Origin: Helianthus annuus
Taxonomy: Eukaryota > Streptophyta > Magnoliopsida > Asterales > Asteraceae
NCBI RefSeq assembly: GCF_002127325.2
Contig: NC_035436.2
Span: forward strand, 120,766,771 to 120,830,770
Direction: 5' to 3'
Length of the DNA stretch: 64,000 nucleotides
Position 1 is the stretch's first letter. Every line of letters begins with the position of its first letter. Shown here piece by piece: positions 43,387 through 53,636 of the stretch. Under the pieces are notes generated by a model. The model saw nothing but the letters and a program-made list of their open reading frames with translations. It had not been told where the DNA came from and did not search any database. The translations under genes and the position numbers were made by a program.

Positions 43387-45214
43387 TAATGAGTAGGCAT
43401 ATACCCTTGTCGATTTACCTCGACTGTGTCGATTAACCTCGACTGTGTCGATTTCCCTCGACTGTGTCGATTACCCTCGACTGTGTCGATTACCCTCGAC
43501 TGTGTCGATTAACCTCCACTGGGACTCCGAAGCACTACTTGGTACTAGTTGTGACCATGTGTGGGGTTCGGCCGTACCCCTTAGATCTAAAGCTCGTCCC
43601 TAATTAAGTATTAATGACATTTCAATATTAAGTCTATGCTCACATGATCTAGTATTTCATAGGCATTTCATACAATTTTAAGCATTCGTAACATGTATTT
43701 CACCCCCGAGAGTTATAAAACCAAAAAACAGTTAAGAGAAAAGGGGAGCATGAACTCACTGTTTTGCGTCTTCAGTACTCGTAACACAATTCTCATCAGC
43801 AAACACGACTACCTACAATGTGCTAGGGTCTATTAGACGAGCGGGCCGTGCCTTTCCTTAGTATTCATGTTTTGAGTTACGTTTCCTTTATGTCTTTAAC
43901 ATTTTCCGATGTTATAATACTTCTCAAGTATTTATTTTCGCATTTCCTTCCCAAGGATGGGAGTATTTCATACATGTGCATTTGTATTCTCGTATTTGTA
44001 GTTTCCAAAATAATATATTTTCAAGTCTTACTTCAGAAAATATATTTAAACTTGTTTTGCCCCAAGAATAATGTATTTCAAGAAAATATATATTTTTCTC
44101 CAAAAATCATATATCTTCTAAATATTCTAAGAAAATATATTTTTACTTCCAAAAATAATATATTTTTTTTTTTTCGAAAATATGATATACTTTATAATTA
44201 ATAATGAAAATCACATTTTCATTTCTTGTGTCCAAAATAATATTTACCAAAAATATATTTTAACGGTATTTTTCGGAATATTTGTAAGTTACGTTTTTGC
44301 GTTCAAATTCACAATCTTAAGTGTGTAACTTATATATTTATACCTTGTGATTTTTGGTATTATTTCGGATTGTAATTTCTCGGTGTTTTGCTAAGTTATA
44401 TTACTTTAATTCCTAAAATAACATAACTATTGCACCGAGTATACAAATATTCACATAAGTGTCTTTACTATAAAATATATATTCTAAATATATATTTATC
44501 CATTTTTATTTACAAAAACCAACCTCCAATACTTGTATTTTTGTTACAAAAATTTATGGCAAAATTTATGTTATAAATCATAGTTTAAAACACACTTGTG
44601 AACACTTGTTCAGAAAATATTTTCTAGGTGTTGGAATTTTTAGAAAATTTCGCCATAGTTTCCTTTGTAAATGGAGGTGTGCATGCTATTTAGCATATCA
44701 TTTTCTTATCAAAAATCATTCAAACAATCAACAACAAATCACTTAATCATCTTGTACTTACCAAAAACTATTCCGCTTACAATATAACATGACCTTGATC
44801 TTTCACAAAAACGCGTAGTAACTTGGTAAAGTGTTTAGTAGCCTTGGTTACCCTCCAAAATATATTTACTACTTGGTAAACTTCATTCTTGAAGATTTTA
44901 GATGTTTACAACTTGTAAACATATTTTACAAAAATGTTTCTTTATTAAACCTTCTTGTTTCTCTAGTGTTTATACACTTGTTTTTCCACTAAAAATGGTG
45001 TAAGTTTAGTAAAAACCATGATCTTTCAAAAATCATATTTTGAACTTGGCTTTCTTGGAATATCATTCATAAATCTTGGATCTACAAGTTTACTAGTTCA
45101 CTTTGTTTATTATTTTTTTTTAGAAATCATTTTGTTTATCAAGTTCATGTCCATATGTGAAGATGATTACCTTATGTTGTTACATAATCATCTCCCTACT
45201 TGCTCGATTATGTG
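43387..45214. other. Unassigned AT-rich segment with a TCGA tandem repeat
   Basis: No coding sequence. A 19-20 bp tandem repeat occupies 43411-43520. The rest is AT-rich with recurring AAAATATATTT words (44000-44280), resembling degraded LTR sequence. Element F inserted at its right end (TTAAA); the flank resumes at 63920. Confidence 0.5.
43411..43520. repeat. 19-20 bp tandem repeat (CTCGACTGTGTCGATT)
   Basis: About six near-identical units of CCTCGACTGTGTCGATTA. Each unit has TCGA twice around CTGTG, so it can form a small hairpin. Confidence 0.85.
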
Positions 45215-45219
45215 TTAAA
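45215..45219. repeat. Target site duplication of element F, left copy
   Basis: TTAAA before TGTCACACCC; the same TTAAA follows the right LTR end at 63915-63919. Confidence 0.85.
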
Positions 45220-45491
45220 TGTCACACCCTCAAAATCCACACGCGGAGTATTACCGTGAGGCGTGTGACGACCAGGATCTTAGCCACTAATTATTTTGAA
45301 CGGATTAGTTATTGCTATAAACATTAGCATAATTAGTGACCTAATTTAAATTTTTCAAAACATAGTTTAAGTCCACAGCGGAGAGGGGAAGAAAACGCAT
45401 CATAATTGAAACCACAAGTTTATTAACATGATACTTACGAATCACGCACTCCATCCGATTGCAACGTCCGTCCAAAGCTGTATCGAGCAAC

Positions 45492-46120
45492 CTGCAAAGC
45501 ATGCAGTAGAGTGTCAACATAACGTTGGCGAGTTCACGTGTTTGCAGATTTCCAGTTTTAATTCCAAAAACTTGTTTTAACCAGTTAATTTACCCGTTTA
45601 TACATGCCATGGGGAGCTACCCCATAAGTAAGCGACTAAACTGTTTTTCCAATACCGAACACTAGGTAACCGTTGCGTTTCCGCAGGATGCCCCGATGTC
45701 AATGTTCTATCATCATTGACGGATGCCTGAGTACATTAGTTCACGACCGATCCCATACCATGGCACGGTGTGAGGTTGGTAAGACCTAAATAGCGCTATC
45801 AACTAATAACCCGTTCGCCTGGCCCCGGCGGCTAATCGGTATTATGTAGTAGGGACTTAAGTGATAGAGTTTCGTTTAGTGTTGCTCGTTGCATTTCCGT
45901 ATAAACAGTAATTAACTAAAAGTTCCCAGTAACAAGGGAAGAAAAGTAAGTTTGTATCCCTCACCGGGGATAATGTTGTTACCCGTATCCCACACAAGGA
46001 GATAGAAATACCGCATCCCTCATAAGGAGATAGTAAGCGATTCCAAACCAGGAAAAGTTGTTTCGTTCCGTTTCCCAACCACCGGGAATGCATGCTTTAA
46101 GTAAAAAGTAGTGAACTCAC
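45492..46120 (-). other. Candidate leader intron in F LTR with closing helix (twin 61280-61907)
   Basis: Minus sense: donor GCAAAG|GTGAGTTCAC, acceptor CTGCATGCTTTGCAG|G. The donor decamer (plus 46111-46120) pairs with GTGAACTCGC (plus 45528-45537) over ten positions, one through G-U. At least four hairpins lie between. An upstream donor CTCCG|GTGAGT is at 56726. The exon edge CCGAGCAAAGCAAAG is close to that of C and E although the LTRs otherwise differ. Confidence 0.48.
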
Positions 46121-46403
46121 CTTTGCTTTGCTCGGTAGTTAATTTACTTGTGTTACGTTGGTCAACCATACCCTATTATGGTTTATAAATATTTATTAGG
46201 TTCGTGTGCAAGTAATGGCATGTACAACTACACGTATCTAGCACATATCACGTAGGTTACACTAGCATAGCAGCGTATGCGTCATTGGGCCTATCCTATC
46301 ATAAAAACAGTTAAACAGTAACAGTTAAACAGCAACAATGATACACAGTCCATAACAGCAGTTTGTGCGGCCCACTAAATAAGTGAAGTAGTCCAGTCGG
46401 AAC

Positions 46404-46408
46404 CAGGT
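46404..46408. repeat. Target site duplication of element E, left copy
   Basis: CAGGT here and at 55831-55835. The empty site with a single CAGGT is at 62191-62195 in F's other LTR. Confidence 0.92.
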
Positions 46409-47282
46409 TGTGACAACTCGTACTTTACCGTCTCGTACATTACGTGTAACCATTGAACTAGTGTGATTACGTGATCATATTAATTGAATGAATGTTGTGT
46501 TATGTGCTTGATGTTTACTATTTGTACATGTATGAATCGAACCGCACAACACACCCACACTCGCACAAGCCCATTCGGGCCTTATACTTTGCACACGGGT
46601 TATTAGGGCAGCCCATGTGGGTTCGGCCCACTCCCCTCTAACCGTGTAAATCCCATAGTTGGGGATAGGTTTTGGTTAGTTGTCACCAACACAAAAACAC
46701 ACAAAACCCTAGCTAGTTTCCTCTCTCTCTCGGCTTGCTTGGAACCCGACAACACACACACACACTTTGAAGCTTGTGAAACGAATCGATCCTCTACCTT
46801 CATCCGGTTAGTGTTATTGTGCTGATTGAATGTTTTGGTTGTATGTTGTTGCTATTATACGTGCATGCTAACCGAGGATTCTGGTCCATATGATTGTTTT
46901 TGATGGTAGTTAATAATGTGTTGTTGATCGGCTCGCATATACAAATCAATCTAGGTTGCATGATGTAGAATCAAACCGGTATTGTATGATGATGATGATC
47001 CGCTGTTATGATTAGGTCTAGGATTGGATAAACATATTGATGATTCATTAATAGGCTCTATGATTGTTAAACCGGGTATGTTTAAGGGTTTTGATAGATT
47101 GTTCTCGATTACGGGTTGTTATGATTTAAGGAATGGTTATAAGGTTCATATGATTTGGTGTTACAATTGTTCTGTTGATCGATGATTACTTGAATGGTAA
47201 ACTGTTAATTGATTTTTGGAAACTGTCAATGATAATTGAATTGCCTAAATGAATTGCATGAAATCAGGAAACCGGTTACACA

Positions 47283-47480
47283 TTCGGTTGCGACTCGGAT
47301 TGCGAGTCGGAACCCCACTCGAGACCACAAACAGCACAAGCCGCAATCATGGTTGCGAGTCAGATTGCGACTCGTAACCAAACCATGATGAGCCGAGACC
47401 ACTTGTTGCGACTCGTATTCAGCCGTTACGACTCGAGATCCTCGTTGCGACTCGTAACCCCGTTGCGAGTCGAGACCACC
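47283..47480. repeat. GACTCG motif group in E LTR (twin 54511-54708)
   Basis: About ten GTTGCGACTCG, GAGTCGGAACC and ACTCGAGACC units with short spacers, the same family as in C, F and the H leader. Confidence 0.8.
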
Positions 47481-47767
47481 ATTACGCGCACACTGTTGGG
47501 CCTTCACTGTCACGGGCCCAATCTATTGAGCCCAACGATTTGAATTGTGGACTGTTATGTTATTGGGCCGGGTATTGTTGGACTTAGACAATTGGGTCCT
47601 CACATGCTATGTCTTATCTGCTTACGTGCGTACATGTTTGCCATGACTATACGTGATTACTATATACGTGCTATATACGAACCTGACTCGTATAATAACC
47701 ATGATAGGACGTGGTTGACCATTTACTTGCTACTTATATTCCTTGTGTATCTGCCGAGCAAACCAAG

Positions 47768-48321
47768 GTGAGTTCACACAGCCAAGGCATGGGATTCCCG
47801 GGTTGGGAATTGGGTTGGATATGTTATTGTAAAAGGAGTTACTCGTACTTACGCATATACCAGACTATAGACCATCGTCCTCAGGTTAGTCAGGACACGT
47901 TACGTAAAGCCTACGTAACCCAGTATATTTTCCATATGTCTCCCGGGTCGGGAGGACACGTTACGTAAAACCTACGTAACCCAATACCATCTACTGGCTT
48001 CCAGATCGGAAGGTCACGCTGCGTAAAGCCTACGTAGCCCTCACGCGTACCATGTCCTCGGGGAAGGGCACGTCACGTAAAGCCTACGTGACCCTGTACG
48101 TTTTCCTGTTCTCGGTAAAGAAGAACACATGGTCGGAAGTTAGTCTAGTAAGTACCGTTAATGAGAAGCCCTCATTAGCCAAGATAAACATGGGAAGCCC
48201 CCACCTTTATTACACACTAGTATGGGAAGCCCCCACTAGCTATACTTATGCATTACATTATGAACTTACTTTCTGTGAACTCGCTCAACTAGTTGTTGAT
48301 TATTTGCTGCATGCCTTGCAG
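47768..48321 (+). other. Candidate leader intron in E LTR with closing helix (twin 54996-55549)
   Basis: Donor AACCAAG|GTGAGTTCAC and acceptor GCATGCCTTGCAG|GACC. The first ten bases (47768-47777) can pair with GTGAACTCGC (48275-48284), with one G-U. The interior holds a ladder of hairpins with an AAGCC loop. The exon edge CTGCCGAGCAAACCAAG is almost that of C. No transcript evidence is available. Confidence 0.5.
47899..48239 (+). other. Ladder of seven hairpins with AAGCC loops (twin at 55127-55467)
   Basis: Stems: GTTACGTA/TACGTAAC (47899-47919), the same with loop AAACC (47960-47980), GCTGCGTA/TACGTAGC (48018-48038), GTCACGTA/TACGTGAC (48072-48092), TAATGAG/CTCATTA (48159-48177), TGGG/CCCA (48191-48203), and TGGG/CCCA extended by CTAG/CTAG (48217-48239). 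The loop is AAGCC in six of seven. Stem bases change together (T-A to C-G at two different places; A-U to G-U once). This is the pattern expected for selected RNA structure. Confidence 0.65.
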
Positions 48322-48612
48322 GACCTTAGGTATACTGGAGCTTGCACAGGGAGGAGCAGGTCGTTGTGGGATACGGATCATGAACTATTTATGAACTTAT
48401 TACTCGTATATCTATTTTGAGATTACATACTATGCTTCCGCTATTTAAACGATGTTTGGTATTGGAACATCAATCATGTCACGATGATTTACATTATTTA
48501 CTTTTATATTAAATGCTATGTTTGATATGATTGATGGCTTGATCCTGGTCAGTCACGCTCCCAAGCGGTGATACTCCGCGGGTGGATTTTGGGGGGGGGG
48601 GGTGTGACAGAT

Positions 48613-48625
48613 TGGTATCAGAGCC
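48613..48625 (+). other. Primer binding site of E
   Basis: TGGTATCAGAGCC, initiator tRNA-Met type, three bases after the LTR. Confidence 0.87.
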
Positions 48626-48913
48626 ATTGGTTATAGAGAACTTGGTTTTAATATGGGGAAATGTTTTATTAAAACCGGACTATAACCAGTACAGTGCTCT
48701 CAACGATCCACAACGACGCTTCGCTCCACGTGCAAGACTCGACATACTAGGTAATAAGGTTTATATTTATTGCCTGTTTGCTAGAACTGCTTAGAACTTT
48801 GCTCGCATTACGCTTAGATACACATACTTTGATTACATGAGAACACCTATATGCCTACGCTTTTCTGTCATCGCCCTACTCGCGAACCATTCTTATGTAT
48901 GCTACTTGTTACT

Positions 48914-51325
48914 ATGAAGATCATGTCTGGACGAATCAACATGACACAAGCCCAGCTAGAGGCTCTTGTTCAAGCTCAAGTTGCTGCGGCAGTTGCAGCA
49001 GCTCAAGCAGGTCAACACGCGCAGCAGCCTGTCTGCACGTTCAAGAACTTCATGGACTGTCGTCCAAACTCTTTCAGCGGCACAGAGGGGGCAGTGGGAC
49101 TCCTCCATTGGTTTGAAAAGTTAGAATCAGTATTCGAGATGTGCGAGTGCCCTGAGGCTCGCAAGGTCAAGTTTGCCACCGGCACTTTGGAAGGAATAGC
49201 ACTGACTTGGTGGAACGCCCAAGTTCAGATCTTAGGGTTGGCAGCTGCTAACGCCACCCCATGGAACGATTTCAAGGAACTCATCAAGCGTGAGTACTGC
49301 ACGCGGGAAGATATTCACAAGCTGGAAGACGAGCTGTATAACTTGAAAATGGTTGGGTCGGAAATCGAGGCGTATACTAAACGGTCTAATGAGCTGGCCG
49401 TTCTGTGTCCAACAATGGTGGACCCTCCATACAAGCGCATTGAGTTGTATCTCAAGGGATTGGCGCCAGAAATTCAGAGCCACGTGACGTCGTCTAATCT
49501 CGAAAACATTCAGGAAATTCAGCGTCTCGCTCACCGTATCACCGATCAGGCAGTGGATCAGAATAAACTGCCCAAGCGTGTTAATGCTACTGCTAACGTC
49601 ACCACCTCAGTTACTCCTGCTACATCTGGTGACAGTAAAAGAAAATGGGATGGAGATTCCAGTAAAGGTTCAGCATCTGTTCAGCCACAAGCTCAGCAGC
49701 AGAAGACCGACCATTACCAGAGTCCTAGCCAGCAATCCTCTGGTGGTCACAGACAGAGGAGATATCAGGGTAGTCAACCTAGGTGCCACAACTGCAACAG
49801 GCATCACCACGGCCCGTGTAACAAGGGTCGTTGTCAAAGGTGTCTTAAGATGGGTCACGAGGCCAAAGACTGTAGGAGTCCACGGCCTGCGAATCAGAAT
49901 CAGCAGCCTCAGCAACCAGCTCCACAGAACCAGCAGCAGCAGCAGCAGCCACAGCGTGGAAACCGGGGATGTTTCCAGTGTGGGGCTGAAGGTCACTTCA
50001 AACGCGATTGCCCTCAATTGAACCAGAATCGCAACAACAATAACCAGGGCAACGGGAACAACAACGGTGGAAACAACAACAACAACGGCAATGAAGCTCG
50101 TGGTCGTGCATTCGTACTAGGTCGAGGCGACGCAGTGAACGATCCCAACGTTGTTATGGGTAAGTTTCTCCTCGACAATATTTACGTTACTGTTTTATTT
50201 GATTTGGGTGCGGATACAAGCTATATGTCTGTGAAAATGTGTCAACTGCTAAAACGTGCACCAACACTTTTACCCACCAAACATGTAGTAGAGTTAGCTA
50301 ATGGTAAAAGTCTAGAAGCCACGCACGTAGTTCAGGGTTGTAATCTTATCCTAGCTGGTCAAGCCTTCTCTATTGATCTCATTCCCATAGTTTTGGGTAG
50401 TTTCGACGTCGTGATTGGGATGGATTGGTTATCCCAACACCAGGCAGAAATCTTATGCAGCGAAAAGGTTATTCGCATTCCTCGTTCTGGTCAGGAACCT
50501 CTAGAAGTTCAAGGCGACAAGAGTGGTGCTGTGGTTGGCATCATCTCTTTCTTGAAGGCTCAGAAATGCTTACGTAAGGGGCACACTGCCATTCTGGCTC
50601 TCGTTACAGACGCACCAGCAAAGGAAAAGAAATTGGAGGATATTCCAATTGTACGTGATTACCCTCAGGTGTTTCCTGAAGACTTACCTGGCTTACCGCC
50701 TCATCGTCAGGTCGAATTTCAAATCGAGCTCGCTCCAGGAGCAGCACCCATAGCTCGCGCACCATATCGTCTAGCTCCATCAGAATTGGAAGAACTGTCA
50801 AAGCAGCTGCAAGAGCTCTTGGAAAAGGGCTTTATTCGTCCAAGCTCTTCGCCTTGGGGAGCTCCAGTACTTTTCGTGAAAAAGAAAGACGGTACGTTCA
50901 GGATGTGTATAGACTACAGGGAACTGAACAAGGTGACGGTGAAGAACCGTTATCCTCTTCCACGCATAGACGACTTATTCGACCAGTTGCAAGGGTCGTG
51001 CTACTATTCGAAGATAGATTTGAGGTCGGGGTACCATCAGCTGAGAGTCCGGGATGAGGACGTCTCCAAGACAGCTTTCAGAACTCGTTACGGTCACTAC
51101 GAGTTTCTTGTCATGCCGTTCGGGTTAACGAACGCGCCTGCTGTATTTATGGATCTTATGAACAGGGTGTGCAAACCCTACCTCGACAAGTTCGTCATTG
51201 TTTTTATCGACGACATCCTAATCTACTCCAAGAGTCAGGAGGAACACGAACAGCATCTTCGTCTTATTTTGGAACTCCTTCGGAAGGAACAGTTGTACGC
51301 CAAGCTTTCTAAATGCGACTTCTAG
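48914..51325 (+). pseudogene. gag-pol: Element E Gag, protease and reverse transcriptase up to a stop
   Basis: I take the start [14 protein letters not shown] at 48914 by comparison with C; an upstream in-frame ATG at 48851 adds 21 residues without support. Gag core [16 protein letters not shown], knuckles [14 protein letters not shown] (about 49830) and [14 protein letters not shown] (49970), Gln/Asn-rich linkers. The protease active site reads FDLGADTS at 50198-50215: the usual DSG of the family (present in A and C) is DLG, codon TTG at 50204. Reverse transcriptase follows, with [10 protein letters not shown] (51205). TAG at 51323-51325 replaces the TGG found in C. Confidence 0.93.
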
Positions 51326-53560
51326 CTTCGTGAAGTCCACTTCTTAGGCCACGTAGTGAACAAGGATGGGATCCATGTCGATCCATCCAAGGTAGATTCG
51401 ATCAGGAACTGGCCTGCACCGCGTACGCCGACAGAAATACGCCAATTTTTGGGTCTGGCAGGTTATTACAGACGGTTTATTAGAGACTTTTCGAAGATTG
51501 CTCAGCCGCTTACGCTACTGACACAGAAGGGTGTTACCTATCGCTGGGGAGAGCCCCAGGAGACTGCTTTTCAGCACCTAAAGGATAGACTTTGCAGTGC
51601 ACCTATCCTCTCATTGCCAGAGGGCACAGATGACTTCGTGGTTTATTGTGATGCATCCATTCGGGGACTTGGATGTGTGTTGATGCAGCGTGACAAGGTT
51701 ATCGCTTACGCCTCTCGTCAACTCAAGGTTCATGAACGCAACTACACGACGCACGATCTAGAGCTGGGAGCTGTTGTTTTCGCGCTTAAGATATGGCGAC
51801 ACTACCTGTACGGTACCAGGTGCACGATTTACACCGATCACAGGAGTCTCGAGCATATTCTTAAGCAGAAGGATTTGAACATGCGTCAACGACGATGGGT
51901 CGAGTTACTTAATGACTACGAATGCGCTATCAAGTATCATCCAGGCAAAGCCAATGTTGTGGCTGATGCCCTCAGTCGAAAGGACACTTTACCACGGCGC
52001 GTGCGAGCGCTACAACTTACGATACAGTCTAGCCTTCCTGCACAGATACGAAATGCTCAGGTAGAAGCACTGAAGCCTGAAAACGTCAAGGCTGAAGCCT
52101 TACGCGGCTCACGACAACAAATGGAACAGAAGGCAGACGGCGCCTACTATGTAACGGGCCGGATTTGGGTCCCTCTCTATGGCGGTTTACGCGAACTTGT
52201 AATGGATGAAGCTCACAAGTCTCGCTACTCGGTACATCCAGGGTCGGATAAAATGTACCACGACATCAGCACTACTTATTGGTGGCCTAGTATGAAGGCC
52301 CACATCGCTACGTACGTTGGAAAGTGCTTGACCTGTGCGAGAGTCAAGGTCGAATATCAGAAACCAGCTGGCCTACTTCAGCAGCCTAAGATACCTCAGT
52401 GGAAATGGGAAGAAATTTCCATGGATTTCGTTACAGGCCTACCTAGATCCCAGCGTGGGAATGATACCATATGGGTCATAGTTGATCGACTCACCAAGTC
52501 TGCACACTTCCTGCCGATTAAGGAAACGGACAAGTTCTCCACTCTCGCAGACGTATACCTCAAAGAAGTTGTTTCGAGGCACGGGGTGCCCACATCCATC
52601 ATCTCGGATCGCGATGCACGATTCACGTCAGAACTTTGGCAAGCGATGCACAAATCTTTCGGCTCAAGGTTAGACATGAGCACAGCATATCATCCTCAGA
52701 CGGATGGGCAGTCTGAGCGAACGATTCAAACACTCGAAGACATGCTTAGGGCATGCGTTATCGATTTCGGCAACGGCTGGGAAAAGCATCTCCCTTTGGT
52801 GGAATTCTCTTACAACAACAGTTATCACACCAGCATTCAAGCCGCTCCATTCGAGGCATTGTATGGGCGTAAATGCCGGTCACCCCTCTGCTGGGCAGAG
52901 GTGGGGGATAGTCAGATTACGGGTCCAGAGATTGTAGTGGACGCCACAGAAAAGATTGCACAGATACGACAACGCATGGCGGCAGCACGCGACCGTCAGA
53001 AAGCCTACGCGGACAAGCGTAGAAAGCCATTGGAATTCGAGGTCGGGGACCGGGTTTTATTGAAAGTTTCACCCTGGAAGGGTGTGGTTCGTTTTGGCAA
53101 ACGGGGCAAACTGAATACGCGATACGTCGGACCATTCGAAATTATAGAAAAGATTGGCAAGGTAGCCTACAAGTTGAACCTACCAGCTGAACTCGGGGCA
53201 GTTCACAATGTCTTTCATGTATCGAACTTAAAGAAGTGCCTATCAGATGAAAACCTCATCATTCCTTTTAAGGAACTTACTATCGACGAGCGGTTGCAGT
53301 TCGTCGAGGAACCAGTAGAAATCACGGACCGGGATGTGAAGGTCCTCAAACACAAGAGAATCTCTCTTGTACGAGTTCGTTGGAACTCCAAACGTGGCCC
53401 AGAGTACACCTGGGAACGCGAAGACAGGATGACAGAAAAGTACCCCCAGTTATTCGGGAACAAGGCAACCACTACTGAGGCTGAAGCTACTACTTCGGAA
53501 TTTCGAGACGAAATTCCAGATCAACGGGGGGAGGATGTGACACCCCAGGAAAATCAGTGA
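51326..53560 (+). pseudogene. pol: Element E RNase H, integrase and chromodomain
   Basis: Same frame, open to 53560 after the single TAG. End of reverse transcriptase ([12 protein letters not shown]), RNase H (YCDAS at about 51643, TDHRSL at 51834), integrase finger HKSRYS-x-HP and CLTC (52212-52340), core MDFVTG (52421), SDRDARF (52604), QSERTIQ (52710), the [19 protein letters not shown] block and the chromodomain-like [19 protein letters not shown]. All catalytic residues are in place. The tail [19 protein letters not shown] runs through the first hairpin/polypurine module, so the end of the ORF overlaps the replication signal. Confidence 0.93.
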
Positions 53561-53636
53561 ACAGTACAGTTTACCTAGCTTCCTCAGTGAGTGCATACCA
53601 AATTTCGGGACGAAATTTCCAATTAGTTGGGGATAA
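53500..53636 (+). other. Two hairpin/polypurine modules before the E 3' LTR
   Basis: Module 1: GGAATTTCG-AGA-CGAAATTCC, then ACGGGGGGAGGA, then TGTGACACCCC (53500-53546). Module 2: AAATTTCG-GGA-CGAAATTT, then GTTGGGGATAA and the real LTR start. Module 1 is a hairpin and purine tract followed by a false LTR start. Confidence 0.7.

Larger units (their letters stand above)
45220..46408 (-). repeat. Element F 3' LTR, terminal part (left of E)
   Basis: Matches 61008-62195. It contains the candidate intron (46120 down to 45492 in minus sense) and hairpins TTCCC/GGGAA (46072-46088 and 45923-45940) and TATCCC/GGGATA (45955-45972). E inserted after CAGGT at 46404-46408. Confidence 0.9.
46409..48609 (+). 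repeat. Element E 5' LTR
   Basis: TGTGACAACTCG to GGGTGTGACA. CT-rich exon-like stretch 46670-46806 ending CCG|GTTAGT, GACTCG motif group 47283-47480, intron candidate 47768-48321. A run of about 12 Gs precedes the terminal TGTGACA, against 5 in the 3' LTR. I do not see a clear TATA box; TTATACTTTG at about 46585 is the best guess. Confidence 0.93.

Noticed and set aside
43382..43391. Target duplication for element C
   Set aside because: The bases after the 3' LTR (TAATG) have no counterpart at the left end, which is deleted into B.
46643..46655. TATA box for E at CCGTGTAAATCCC
   Set aside because: Poor match and no support from C, F or A positions; left uncalled.
51323..51325. Programmed readthrough at the E UAG
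   Set aside because: The following bases CTTCGT do not fit the known CARYYA readthrough context, and C has a tryptophan codon here.
53531..53546. TGTGACACCCC as the start of the E 3' LTR
   Set aside because: The 5' LTR begins TGTGACAACTCG, which matches the later start at 53637; the earlier one is an inner module.
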